NCBI GenBank assembly: GCA_008501785.1 | Contig: QQUD01000162.1 | Span: 1 to 14,911, forward strand | DNA: 14,911 nt | Source of the DNA: Chloroflexota bacterium | GTDB lineage: Bacteria > Chloroflexota > Anaerolineae > Promineifilales > Promineifilaceae | Reading direction: 5' to 3' | Shown here: positions 1-6,739 of the stretch, piece by piece | Position numbering within the stretch: the stretch's first letter is position 1 | Layout of the letters: each line of letters starts with the position of its first letter | Made by a program: the position numbers and the translations under genes | Notes under the pieces: generated by a model | The model's database searches: none | Told to the model about the DNA's origin: nothing | What the model saw: only the letters and a program-made list of their open reading frames with translations

Positions 1-40
1 TTCCTGCGCACACACCCACTGCCAACGCATGAGGTTTCGC

Positions 41-370
41 ATGGATGATCAAGAAAACGGCGCTTACACGTCACCGACCCCTGGAGAAATTGACAAACTC
101 ATCCACGAACCAGCCCGACTGATGATTGTCGCCAACCTGTCTGTGGTCGAGAGCGCCGATTTCACCTTTCTCATGAACCGCACTGACCTCACGTGGGGAA
201 ATCTTTCTTCACACTTGAACAAGCTAGAACAGGCTGGGTATGTAGAAATGGAGAAAACGTTTGTGGGAAAACGGCCGTATACACTGCTGAAGTTGACGGA
301 AAACGGCCGATCCGCCTTCCAAACCTACCGTGAAAAAATGGCTCAAGTCTTTAACAACCTGCCTGAATAA
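41..370 (+). CDS. Winged-helix transcriptional regulator (HTH_34/MarR-ArsR-like)
   Basis: A small DNA-binding protein of 109 residues from the ATG at 41. That ATG has GAGG at 31-34 with a 6-base spacer. An in-frame ATG at 29 would add four residues but has no ribosome binding site, and the frame stays open to the left edge. The sequence reads as one winged-helix domain: a first helix around LIHEPARLMIV, a recognition-helix region TWGNLSSHLNKLEQAGYV (about residues 51-68), and a wing containing EKTFVGKRPYTLLKLT followed by ENGRSAF. This matches the family of one-domain regulators often encoded beside ABC-2 efflux genes, and such genes follow here on the same strand. I infer that it controls the downstream ABC genes. 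The gap of about 250 bases with its own -10-like element means they may not share a transcript. The ligand is unknown. Confidence 0.85.
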   Translation: MDDQENGAYTSPTPGEIDKLIHEPARLMIVANLSVVESADFTFLMNRTDLTWGNLSSHLNKLEQAGYVEMEKTFVGKRPYTLLKLTENGRSAFQTYREKMAQVFNNLPE

Positions 371-622
371 TTCCATCTCCACCTCATTACTGATAAACAT
401 CTGAGCTTCCAATTTTCACAAAGTGCCTAGTTTAGAAGATTGCTGGATTTACAAGTAGAAAGCAAGTCGATCCTTTGAGCTGCAAACCAGAAAATATGTA
501 AAATCGCCTGCGTGATACGGCCGTTTCCCTCAATTTTCCATTATAATAAAGACAGATGCAGCGTTGGTCGCAGACCAGGGAGTGGCATGGTCGAGAAACT
601 AGCTGTATCAAGGAGTGCTTGT
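371..622. other. Intergenic region before the ABC ATPase
   Basis: This 252-base gap contains one ACGGCCGT palindrome at 517-524 and a perfect TATAAT at 542-547. No convincing -35 hexamer lies 16-18 bases upstream of it. A GTG-started reading frame from 512 joins the ATPase frame, but it covers the TATAAT and has no family similarity, so I treat it as non-coding. No clear terminator follows the regulator gene. Confidence 0.45.
542..547 (+). promoter_or_regulatory. Candidate -10 element for the ABC efflux genes
   Basis: TATAAT matches the sigma70 -10 consensus and sits about 75 bases before the ATPase start at 623. The -35 region is poor: the bases at the right distance are part of the ACGGCCGT copy at 517-524. 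The promoter may therefore need an activator, for example the upstream winged-helix protein. This is inference. Confidence 0.4.
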
Positions 623-1591
623 ATGGGAACCCATTGCGCAATTCGATTACTGGATTTGAGCAAGACGTTTGGCCGTCGCCGACGAAAGGTGAAAGCAGTG
701 CGCCGCATCAATCTGGAAGTAGCAACTGGTCAAGTCTATGGTTTTTTGGGACCAAACGGGGCGGGTAAGTCAACCACCATTCGCATGATTTTGGATTTAA
801 TACGGCCGTCTCGCGGAGAAGTCCATCTCTTCGACCAACCGATCAAACAAAACCCGTCTATTTTGCAGCAGCGCGTTGGTGGATTGGTCGAAGGAGCTGA
901 GTTCTACCCATTCCTAACCGGAAGGCGCAATCTGGAAGTGATTGCCCGCACCGGCGGCTTTTATGATGAAGCGCGGATAGAGATGCTGCTGGCACAGGTC
1001 AATATGGCGGATCGGGCAGACCGACCGGTAAAAGGGTATTCCACCGGCATGAAGCAGCGATTAGGGCTGGCAGCAGCGTTGTTGAGTGACCCCGAGCTTG
1101 TGATTTTGGATGAACCGACGAATGGGCTGGACCCGGCAGGAATTCAGGAAATGCGCCACTTCATTCGGGAACTGGTAGAGGAAAATGGCAAGACCGTGTT
1201 TTTATCTAGCCATCTATTGAGTGAAGTAGAGCAGGTTTGTGACCAGGTAGCAATTATCAATAACGGAAACATTATCCGCGAAGGTCAGGTTGCTGAACTA
1301 CTAGCGGCACAGCATCAATTGCACATTGAGGCGGAACCGTTGCAGAAGGTAACGGCCGTTTTACACAACCATTGGCCCATCACCTGTGAAAACAACAGCG
1401 TCACGGTTACAGCAGCACGTAAAGATACACCTCACATTGTGCGAAAATTGGTTGAAAACGAGATCGCGATTTTCCAGGTATGCAGCCAACGACAAAGTCT
1501 GGAGGCATTTTTTCTGAAAGTAACCAGTCCGCTGGAAGTTACCGATCAGGAAGCAACAGGGGAACCATTGATGGAGGGTACAGATGGTTAA
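623..1591 (+). CDS. ABC-2 type transporter ATP-binding subunit
   Basis: A 322-residue cytoplasmic ATPase that would energise the membrane partner encoded next. From the ATG at 623 the nucleotide-binding domain shows Walker A GPNGAGKST at residues 43-51, the signature YSTGMKQRL at 139-147, Walker B LVILDEP at 159-165 and the switch region SSH at 195-197. A C-terminal extension of about 100 residues is typical of drug or antibiotic efflux ATPases (the CcmA/DrrA/BcrA group). I chose this start because AAGGAG at 610-615 is 7 bases upstream; the ATG at 587 and the GTG at 512 have no such site. The last 8 bases overlap the permease gene, which indicates translational coupling. ACGGCCGT copies at 802 and 1352 encode Arg-Pro and Thr-Ala-Val. 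The exported substrate cannot be told from the sequence. Confidence 0.93.
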   Translation: MGTHCAIRLLDLSKTFGRRRRKVKAVRRINLEVATGQVYGFLGPNGAGKSTTIRMILDLIRPSRGEVHLFDQPIKQNPSILQQRVGGLVEGAEFYPFLTGRRNLEVIARTGGFYDEARIEMLLAQVNMADRADRPVKGYSTGMKQRLGLAAALLSDPELVILDEPTNGLDPAGIQEMRHFIRELVEENGKTVFLSSHLLSEVEQVCDQVAIINNGNIIREGQVAELLAAQHQLHIEAEPLQKVTAVLHNHWPITCENNSVTVTAARKDTPHIVRKLVENEIAIFQVCSQRQSLEAFFLKVTSPLEVTDQEATGEPLMEGTDG

Positions 1592-2465
1592 TATATTACA
1601 CGCTGAATGGCAAAAAATGGTTGGAAACCGGTGGATAACTGGCTTTCTCATTTGGATTTTCCCAGTGGGAGCATTGGGGCTTGTTGCCGGTCTCTCCTTG
1701 TCTGCGCTTTTCAGCCCCAGCTTTCGAAATAATATATCCTCTGAATTGTGGACGGAAAACTTTATGGTCTCGTGGCATTTTGCGAACGATTTGTTTGGGC
1801 GTTCCTTTTTGTTGGGGTTTACGGCCGTTACCTTTGCCGGTGAGTACCAATGGGGAACCTGGAAAAACATTGTACCCCGGCAGCGTCGTGGCCTATTAAT
1901 CATCGCTAAGTTCATCAATTTGTGCGTTTTGATCCTTGTTGCTTTTGGCTTGATGTCCGTGATTTTCGGTTTTGGATATGGGATACTCTCCCGTATTGCT
2001 GATGTCCCCTATGGTCCAGAAGTGACTAACGAAGTTGTTCGGGAATTTTTGAGCGATTATGCCTTGCAGGCGATATTGACCTTTATTTCAGTTATGATTG
2101 CGTCCATTTATGCGGCTTTATCTGCCTTGCTAATGCAGTCCATTTTGGGCGGGGTTATGGTTGGCATCGGGGTTTCTGTGGCAGAACCGCTCATTATTCC
2201 TAGCGGTTTGGCGTTTGCCCACATGTTTGACAAGGCAACCTTTTTGCATATGGGCCGGTTCAGCCCCTATTACAATATTGCCAATGTCAATTCCTGGGTG
2301 CGCAGTGATCAGGCAATCACTTGGTTAGCATCGTCATTTCAAGAGTTCAATCAAACAGCGCCGGTTGACAGCATGCGCTTTTCTGTGCTGGTACTGGCAA
2401 TCTGGTTGGTAGTCGGGATTGGACTGGTGTTATATTTGTTCCAACGGCAGGATATTACAACATGA
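1584..2465 (+). CDS. ABC-2 type transporter permease
   Basis: A 293-residue integral membrane protein that should form the channel of the efflux system with the ATPase just upstream. About six hydrophobic segments are visible, near residues 18-43, 68-86, 107-133, 160-184, 186-206 and 266-286. The EYQWGTWKN stretch at 87-95 matches the conserved E-x-x-x-GT region of ABC-2 permeases of the NatB/YhgE-like class. The ATG at 1584 lies inside the end of the ATPase gene and has GGAGG at 1573-1577. The size is normal for the family. An ACGGCCGT copy at 1821 encodes Thr-Ala-Val just before that conserved region. The pair is probably a homodimeric or heterodimeric exporter; the substrate is unknown. 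Confidence 0.88.
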   Translation: MVNILHAEWQKMVGNRWITGFLIWIFPVGALGLVAGLSLSALFSPSFRNNISSELWTENFMVSWHFANDLFGRSFLLGFTAVTFAGEYQWGTWKNIVPRQRRGLLIIAKFINLCVLILVAFGLMSVIFGFGYGILSRIADVPYGPEVTNEVVREFLSDYALQAILTFISVMIASIYAALSALLMQSILGGVMVGIGVSVAEPLIIPSGLAFAHMFDKATFLHMGRFSPYYNIANVNSWVRSDQAITWLASSFQEFNQTAPVDSMRFSVLVLAIWLVVGIGLVLYLFQRQDITT

Positions 2466-2532
2466 CTCGGCAGCCGTGGGGCTTTGGCTCATAAAAACAA
2501 GGTAACATCAGCGATCCTACAAGGAAATATTT

Positions 2533-2721
2533 ATGAAACTTAAAAGCCCAGCATTTTCCATTATCATCATTTCACTCATTGCAGCCTTGGCCATCCTGGT
2601 TGCCTCTGCATTATTAGAATCAGCCCAAATGGCTACTTACATCATCATTGCAGTTTGGTGGATTCCCTTCTCGATATTTGCAGCACGTGACACTAATAAA
2701 CGATCAAGAGATGAAACGTAA
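2533..2721 (+). CDS. Small two-helix membrane protein, unknown function
   Basis: A predicted 62-residue protein with two hydrophobic helices (about residues 7-28 and 34-51) and a charged, basic C-terminal tail (DTNKRSRDET). An AGGA at 2522-2525 precedes the ATG by 7 bases. It lies 67 bases after the permease stop on the same strand, so it may be an accessory of the efflux operon. I do not recognise a family. The helix pattern and ribosome binding site support a real gene, but its small size keeps the call tentative. Confidence 0.6.
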   Translation: MKLKSPAFSIIIISLIAALAILVASALLESAQMATYIIIAVWWIPFSIFAARDTNKRSRDET

Positions 2722-2723
2722 GT

Positions 2724-2818
2724 AAAATGAAAACGGCCGTTACGCAACCATCATTTGTACCATCCCAATGCATTCATTGATTGCCTCCAAATTTCATTGA
2801 CACGGCCGTTTTCATTTT
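2724..2818. repeat. 17-bp perfect inverted repeat with ACGGCCGT in both arms
   Basis: AAAATGAAAACGGCCGT at 2724-2740 is the exact reverse complement of ACGGCCGTTTTCATTTT at 2802-2818, with 61 bases between them. The left arm begins just after the stop codon of the small membrane protein. The right arm overlaps the promoter of the amphi-Trp gene, starting on the last base of its -35 hexamer. It could fold as a terminator-like or regulatory structure, or be a remnant of a small mobile repeat. Confidence 0.8.
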
Positions 2819-2826
2819 GCTAAAAT
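2797..2826 (+). promoter_or_regulatory. Sigma70-type promoter of the amphi-Trp gene
   Basis: TTGACA at 2797-2802 is followed by an 18-base spacer and TAAAAT at 2821-2826. The match to the consensus is strong. The spacer holds an ACGGCCGT palindrome at 2802-2809, where a DNA-binding protein or base methylation could affect polymerase access. The predicted start of transcription is near 2833, about 28 bases before the ATG at 2861. Confidence 0.65.
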
Positions 2827-2860
2827 TTTCTTATCACAAATATTTATTGGAGGGCCATCG

Positions 2861-3133
2861 ATGGGAAAAGAAACGAAGTTGTTTAAAAGTGAAGAATGGA
2901 AAAGCCGCGCTGACGCAAGTGCATTTTTGCACCAGCTTGCAGACAAAATTGGCGAAGGTCAGGTTGTGCTGCGCCAGGGGAAAGAGGAAATTGTGCTGCA
3001 ATTGCCACACCGTTTGGTTTTAGAAGTCCAGGTCGAAGACGAAAACAAAAAATCAAAAGGCATTCAGCACAGCCTGGAAATTGAATTGAAGTGGTTTGAT
3101 GATGAAAAGGGAGGCCCGCTGGAATTAGGATAG
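2861..3133 (+). CDS. Amphi-Trp domain-containing protein
   Basis: A 90-residue soluble protein that matches the amphi-Trp family: an N-terminal LFKSEEWKSRADASAFL segment, then LADKIGEGQVVLRQGKEEIVLQLP, then alternating strands rich in charged residues, ending with an ELKWFDDE motif that carries the conserved Trp. The family is small, widespread in bacteria and archaea, and has no assigned biochemical role. The ATG at 2861 has GGAGGG at 2849-2854 with a 6-base spacer, and a strong promoter lies upstream, so the gene is probably transcribed alone. Its stop is followed almost directly by a perfect palindrome. The family call is from memory of the motif pattern. Confidence 0.8.
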   Translation: MGKETKLFKSEEWKSRADASAFLHQLADKIGEGQVVLRQGKEEIVLQLPHRLVLEVQVEDENKKSKGIQHSLEIELKWFDDEKGGPLELG

Positions 3134-3137
3134 ATTT

Positions 3138-3165
3138 TGGGAGGGAAACGGCCGTTTCCCTCCCA
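3138..3165. terminator. 28-bp perfect palindrome between convergent genes
   Basis: The 28 bases read the same on both strands. TGGGAGGGAAAC forms the left arm, GGCC the centre and GTTTCCCTCCCA the right arm. It fills nearly all of the 37-base gap between the amphi-Trp gene (+) and the ABC exporter (-), so a bidirectional transcription terminator is the natural reading. There is no T-run on either side, so termination by the classical rho-independent mechanism is uncertain. The centre is an ACGGCCGT copy at 3148-3155. Confidence 0.6.
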
Positions 3166-3170
3166 CCTTA

Positions 3171-5132
3171 TTATTCCGCGTTGTCCATCAAAGGCTCATG
3201 CGGTTTAAACTGTGTTTCATAAAGTTCAGCATACAGCCCATCTTTCGCCAGCAGTTCGTCATGTGTGCCTTGTTCAACAAGACGACCTTTTTCCATGACT
3301 AAAATTTTGTCAGCCGCGAGGATAGTTGACAGCCGGTGTGCAATCACCAGGCTGCTGCGACCTTTCATCACCTGCTGTAACGCATCTTGAATCAATGCTT
3401 CTGATAGCGAATCCAAGTGTGACGTCGCTTCATCTAATACCAAAATGCGTGGGTCTTTGAGGATGACACGAGCAATGGCAATGCGCTGACGCTCGCCACC
3501 ACTGAGCCGGTAGCCACGTTCGCCAACCACCGTGTCATATTGATCCGGCAAAGCCATGATGAAATCGTGGATATTTGCGGCCTTGGCAGCTTGCATCATC
3601 TGCGCGTCTGTTGCATCAGGTTGAGCATAAAGCAAGTTCGCACGAATGGTGTCATAAAACAGGTAGGTTTCTTGCGTCACCATGCCAATATTGGTGGCCA
3701 GTGAGTTAAGTGTCACATCTTTGATGTCGTGACCATCGAGACGAATATGACCACTTGTTGGATCATACAAACGCGGAATCAAGTAGGTAATTGTTGTTTT
3801 ACCAGCGCCACTCGGCCCCACCAAGGCCACCAATTGCCCCGGTTCGATTGAGAAGCTAATATCGTTTAAGGCCCAACGTGTATCGGTAACGGCCGTTTCC
3901 CCACCATTACCCGCATCCCCATTCTCACGCTGCTTACCGCGCTTCAAATGTGCAGCACTGCCACCACCCCAGGAAAATCTGGCAATCTCTTCCAAACCAC
4001 CCGCTTGTCCATTCTTCGCGGAATAGCTAAACGATACATCGTCAAATTGCATGGCCCCTTTTACATTTGGCAACGTCTTAGGCGATTCCTTTTCTTGAAT
4101 TTCAACAGGAATATCTAACACTTCAAAAACACGCTCAAAACTAACCATGCTTTGCGCAAACTCGATGGGCGCATTCGTTAACGACATCAGCGGACCATAC
4201 AGTTGGCCCAGGTAGGTGCCAAACGCAACCACTGTGCCAATCGTGAAGGCTTCTTGCAGCACCAGATAACCACCTACCCAGTAGACAACGGCCGTTCCCA
4301 CAGCCCCCACCACACTCAACATCACAAAAAACCAGCGCCCAATCACCGCCGAACGAACCCCAATATCACGCACTTCGGCGGCATCGGTGCTAAACCGATT
4401 CTCTTCACGCGATTCACGCCCGAACAATTTAACCAGCATCGCGCCGCTAACATTGAGCGTCTCATTCATTGTCGCATTCATTTCGGCGTTGACTTCCATA
4501 GAGCGACGGCGCAAATCACGTAATATGCGACCAACCCGCCGCGCAGGCAGTACAAATAACGGTAAAATTGCCACACCCAGCAATGTTAAACGCCACTCCA
4601 AAGTCAACAAGATGGCCAGCGTGCCTACCAACGACACAATATTCGAAACAATCGTTACAATCGTGTCACTGATCGCTCGCTGCGCCCCAATCACGTCATT
4701 GTTCAAGCGTGACATCAATTCGCCCGTGCGTGTTTCCGTGAAAAACCGCAGCGACATGCGCTGCAAATGAATGTACAAAGCGCGGCGCAAATCGTAAATA
4801 ACCCCTTCACCAATTTGGGAATTAATCCTCCGCTGCACAACTCCAATCGCGCCGTTTACCAATGGAATCATAACCATGCCAATCGCCAGCAGGGTTAATC
4901 GGGGCACATCCTCATTCGGAATCGCATTATCAATCAGGTCCCGCACCAACAAAGGAGCGACCAACGTTAATCCGGTAATCAATAAAATTGTTACCAAAAG
5001 CAAAATAACTCTAGTTTGGTATGGCTCGGCAAATTGCCAAACACGCCCAACCAATTCCCGACTAATCATCGGGCGATCTTGTTTCTCGTCGTGGGAAATA
5101 TAGGCCCACCAACCTCCGCCATGAAATGACAT
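3171..5132 (-). CDS. ABC exporter half-transporter (membrane and ATPase domains fused)
   Basis: A 653-residue type IV ABC exporter of the MsbA/BmrA/LmrA type. The N-terminal membrane domain spans about residues 40-330 with six predicted helices. The ATPase domain starts near 360 and has Walker A GPSGAGKTT at 439-447, Q-loop Gln487, signature LSGGERQR at 543-550, Walker B ILVLDEAT at 563-570 and the switch His599. Such proteins work as dimers and export lipids, drugs or peptides. The start at 5132 is backed by GGAG (plus-strand 5139-5142) six bases upstream. An unusual segment of about 45 residues (373-418), rich in Gly, Ala and charged residues, separates the first strands of the ATPase domain where related proteins have a short loop. 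It contains an ACGGCCGT-encoded ETAV. The substrate is unknown. Confidence 0.93.
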   Translation of the reverse strand: MSFHGGGWWAYISHDEKQDRPMISRELVGRVWQFAEPYQTRVILLLVTILLITGLTLVAPLLVRDLIDNAIPNEDVPRLTLLAIGMVMIPLVNGAIGVVQRRINSQIGEGVIYDLRRALYIHLQRMSLRFFTETRTGELMSRLNNDVIGAQRAISDTIVTIVSNIVSLVGTLAILLTLEWRLTLLGVAILPLFVLPARRVGRILRDLRRRSMEVNAEMNATMNETLNVSGAMLVKLFGRESREENRFSTDAAEVRDIGVRSAVIGRWFFVMLSVVGAVGTAVVYWVGGYLVLQEAFTIGTVVAFGTYLGQLYGPLMSLTNAPIEFAQSMVSFERVFEVLDIPVEIQEKESPKTLPNVKGAMQFDDVSFSYSAKNGQAGGLEEIARFSWGGGSAAHLKRGKQRENGDAGNGGETAVTDTRWALNDISFSIEPGQLVALVGPSGAGKTTITYLIPRLYDPTSGHIRLDGHDIKDVTLNSLATNIGMVTQETYLFYDTIRANLLYAQPDATDAQMMQAAKAANIHDFIMALPDQYDTVVGERGYRLSGGERQRIAIARVILKDPRILVLDEATSHLDSLSEALIQDALQQVMKGRSSLVIAHRLSTILAADKILVMEKGRLVEQGTHDELLAKDGLYAELYETQFKPHEPLMDNAE

Positions 5133-5148
5133 AAGCTACTCCGTAGGA

Positions 5149-5180
5149 AAGGAGCAAGGAGCAAGGAGCAAGGGGCAAGG
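5149..5180. repeat. AAGGAGC heptanucleotide tandem repeat
   Basis: Three AAGGAGC units (5149-5169), one AAGGGGC (5170-5176) and a partial AAGG are arranged head to tail. GGGGCAAGG at 5172-5180 is an exact reverse complement of CCTTGCCCC at 5198-5206 and again at 5219-5227. In the exporter transcript (minus strand) the repeats would be GCUCCUU units, able to pair with a GGAG ribosome binding site and to form a hairpin with the GGGGCAAGG units. Confidence 0.85.
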
Positions 5181-5231
5181 TGTTAAATCTTTTTCTTCCT
5201 TGCCCCATGCAACTTGCACCTTGCCCCAAAT

Positions 5232-5260
5232 AATCTATAAGAACTCCTAGTATCTACCAA
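5232..5260 (-). promoter_or_regulatory. Candidate promoter of the ABC exporter
   Basis: On the minus strand TTGGTA (plus 5255-5260), a 17-base spacer and TAGATT (plus 5232-5237) resemble a sigma70-type promoter. Transcription would start near 5225 and give a leader of about 90 bases that includes the heptanucleotide repeats. The hexamers are imperfect. Confidence 0.35.
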
Positions 5261-5549
5261 TTCACGCAATCTGCGTACTGGCAAAAAGGGTAGGAAATGG
5301 CCTCTTTCGTAAGTTAGTACGTAAGTACTGTTTGTTAAATTCTTTTTGGACGCAAATTTCCTGTTAAAAATAACAATTGATACAATGTCAAACTAATGTC
5401 TGTCTTTGTGTGCATGGAAACATGCTGTTTGTATTGTATCTCCTGCGTGTGAAGTTTCCCCAAATGCGTAAAGTTCATTGAAAAAATATCACAGTCCACA
5501 ACCGGGAGAGCCTGGACCGTAACCTGCTTACTTTCAAGGGAGAAAGACA

Positions 5550-5957
5550 ATGAAGCAATCCATCCTGGTTATCGATGATGAACCCTCGACCCGTTATTTA
5601 TTGCGCATTTTATTGGAAAGTGTTGGTTTTTCTGTGCAAGAGGCTAATTTTGGTCTTGATGCACTCAACAAAATCAATGAAACGCAGCCAGATGTCATGA
5701 TTTTTGATGTTGTTCAGGAAAATGGCTCGGGTTTTGCTGTTTGTAAACCAACTGACGGTCAGAAAACGGCCGTTCTCCCCATTGTCATGCTCACTGCCAA
5801 AACACAGTGGAATGTGTTTACCGAGATCGTGCGCGGTATGGTCACCCATTATTTGCCAAAACCAGTTGTCGGTAAAGAGTTGGTAGAAAGCATTCAAGAC
5901 GTAATCAACAATGCACTTTCGGCCGATTTGAATCGTTCATTTGCGGCTGGGGATTAA
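5550..5957 (+). CDS. Single-domain response regulator (REC)
   Basis: A 135-residue receiver domain with no output domain, of the CheY/Spo0F/DivK type, that would take part in phosphorelay signalling through protein contacts. The acidic pair Asp9-Asp10, the phospho-acceptor Asp53 (MIFDVV), Thr82 (MLTAK) and Lys104 (LPKPV) are all present. GGGAG at 5538-5542 precedes the ATG by 7 bases. The loop after Asp53 reads VVQENGSGF in place of the usual MMPGMDGF, so the conserved Pro is missing, and GADDY is replaced by GMVTHY. An ACGGCCGT copy at 5766 encodes Thr-Ala-Val in the loop before strand 4. No histidine kinase gene is nearby, so the partner is unknown. It converges with the Uma2 gene, with only 8 bases between them. 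Confidence 0.88.
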   Translation: MKQSILVIDDEPSTRYLLRILLESVGFSVQEANFGLDALNKINETQPDVMIFDVVQENGSGFAVCKPTDGQKTAVLPIVMLTAKTQWNVFTEIVRGMVTHYLPKPVVGKELVESIQDVINNALSADLNRSFAAGD

Positions 5958-5965
5958 ATTTCGAA

Positions 5966-6574
5966 TTACTGCTTTGCAGCCTCAAAAACGGCCGTTACCT
6001 CAACCGTAAAGCCGTCCAACAATTTGGAAGTCGCAACCTCGCCAGTTTGAAAACGGCCGTTTTCTAGATAACGGCCGTTTTCTAATGTCAGCACTAATAT
6101 TGCAGCCTCTTGTTGATCCACAATCCAATATTCAGGAATATTTGCTCGGGCATATTCGCGCCGCTTTACTTCATAATCTCTGCGTCGATCATCGGGGCTA
6201 ACCACCTCGATCACCAAATCAGCCCCCCGCCAATAACGATCCCCCCGACGCTCATCATGCGCAGCCAGCATCAACACAACATCAGGTTCACGAATCTTCC
6301 CGGGCCATAACTGCACTCGAAGCGGTGCCCAAAGAAAAGTTCCCATTTTGTTTGTAAAAAGTGACAGCAATTGATACAGGTATAGAACGATTAACTGATG
6401 CGACTGGGTCGGCATGCTAAGAACCTCCAAAATGCCGTGCGAAAATTCAACAAGCCGATTGGTGTCTAGCGCTAAGTATTCATCCTCACTCCATTGCCCC
6501 TGGCGCGGAAAAAGATAGGCAATGTCCCATGTTGGTTCTGCAATTGTTGACGATGAAGCACTCATATTTTCCAT
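5966..6574 (-). CDS. Uma2-family putative endonuclease (DUF820)
   Basis: A 202-residue protein of the Uma2/DUF820 family, a PD-(D/E)xK nuclease-fold group abundant in cyanobacteria and Chloroflexota, with few members studied. The fold markers are REPDVVL (Pro97-Asp98), DLVIEVVSP (Glu123), DYEVKRREYARANIPEYWIVD with Lys137, and the final strands. AGGAGG (plus 6580-6585) lies 5 bases before the ATG, a strong site. The C-terminal part contains a repeat-encoded LENGRYLENGRF segment at residues 165-175 and a VTAV near the end; all three are written by ACGGCCGT palindromes. Family members often occur as many scattered copies per genome, which fits the lack of functional neighbours. The biological role is unknown. 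Confidence 0.88.
   Translation of the reverse strand: MENMSASSSTIAEPTWDIAYLFPRQGQWSEDEYLALDTNRLVEFSHGILEVLSMPTQSHQLIVLYLYQLLSLFTNKMGTFLWAPLRVQLWPGKIREPDVVLMLAAHDERRGDRYWRGADLVIEVVSPDDRRRDYEVKRREYARANIPEYWIVDQQEAAILVLTLENGRYLENGRFQTGEVATSKLLDGFTVEVTAVFEAAKQ
6052..6084. repeat. 15-bp direct repeat carrying ACGGCCGT (18-bp period)
   Basis: AACGGCCGTTTTCTA occurs at 6052-6066 and again at 6070-6084, separated by GAT. The 18-bp period equals six codons, so the Uma2 protein gains a LENGRY/LENGRF hexapeptide duplication without a frame change. Confidence 0.9.
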
Positions 6575-6600
6575 GCCAACCTCCTATCAAACATAATTCC

Positions 6601-6629
6601 ATTGTAGCATGAATCATTTGTAAACGTAA
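6601..6629 (-). promoter_or_regulatory. Candidate promoter of the Uma2 gene
   Basis: On the minus strand TACAAT (plus 6601-6606) lies 17 bases from TTACGT (plus 6624-6629). The -10 is good and the -35 is weak. The 5' leader would be about 20 bases and contain the AGGAGG site. Confidence 0.4.
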
Positions 6630-6661
6630 TCTTATGTATCAATCTAAAACCGGATAACTAC

Positions 6662-6739
6662 TTCGTGATCGTGATCGTTTTCGCAATCGTAATCGGTTTC
6701 CCATTCGATCACGATCACGATCACGAATGACGATCACGA
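6662..6739. repeat. GATCAC/GTGATC hexanucleotide repeat forming an inverted repeat
   Basis: TTCGTGATCGTGATCG at 6662-6677 is the exact reverse complement of CGATCACGATCACGAA at 6712-6727. The right side has three CGATCA units starting at 6706 and one more CGATCACGA at 6731-6739. The array runs into the 3' end of the nucleotidyltransferase gene, where it encodes the last residues NRDRHS. It may act as a hairpin terminator for that gene, or it may be a slippage-prone microsatellite. Confidence 0.85.

Larger units (their letters stand above)
5133..5549. other. 417-base intergenic region between divergent genes
   Basis: This gap separates the ABC exporter (-) from the response regulator (+). Near the exporter it holds a heptanucleotide tandem repeat and inverted GGGGCAAGG/CCTTGCCCC units, then a weak minus-strand promoter. 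At 5309-5326 the 7-mer CGTAAGT occurs twice, 11 bases apart, followed by an AGTAC/GTACT mini-palindrome, which could be an operator. A weak plus-strand promoter may use TACAAT at 5381-5386. A 71-residue minus-strand frame at 5335-5550 shows no family features, and I do not call it. Confidence 0.5.

Noticed and set aside
512..622. N-terminal extension of the ABC ATPase from the GTG at 512
   Set aside because: It spans a TATAAT element and has no ATPase similarity; the ATG at 623 has a strong AAGGAG site.
1361..1918. 185-residue minus-strand reading frame
   Set aside because: It lies opposite two well-supported ABC genes and has no protein-like features.
5335..5550. 71-residue minus-strand reading frame before the response regulator
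   Set aside because: No family features and no ribosome binding site; its 5' end overlaps the response regulator's own translation start.
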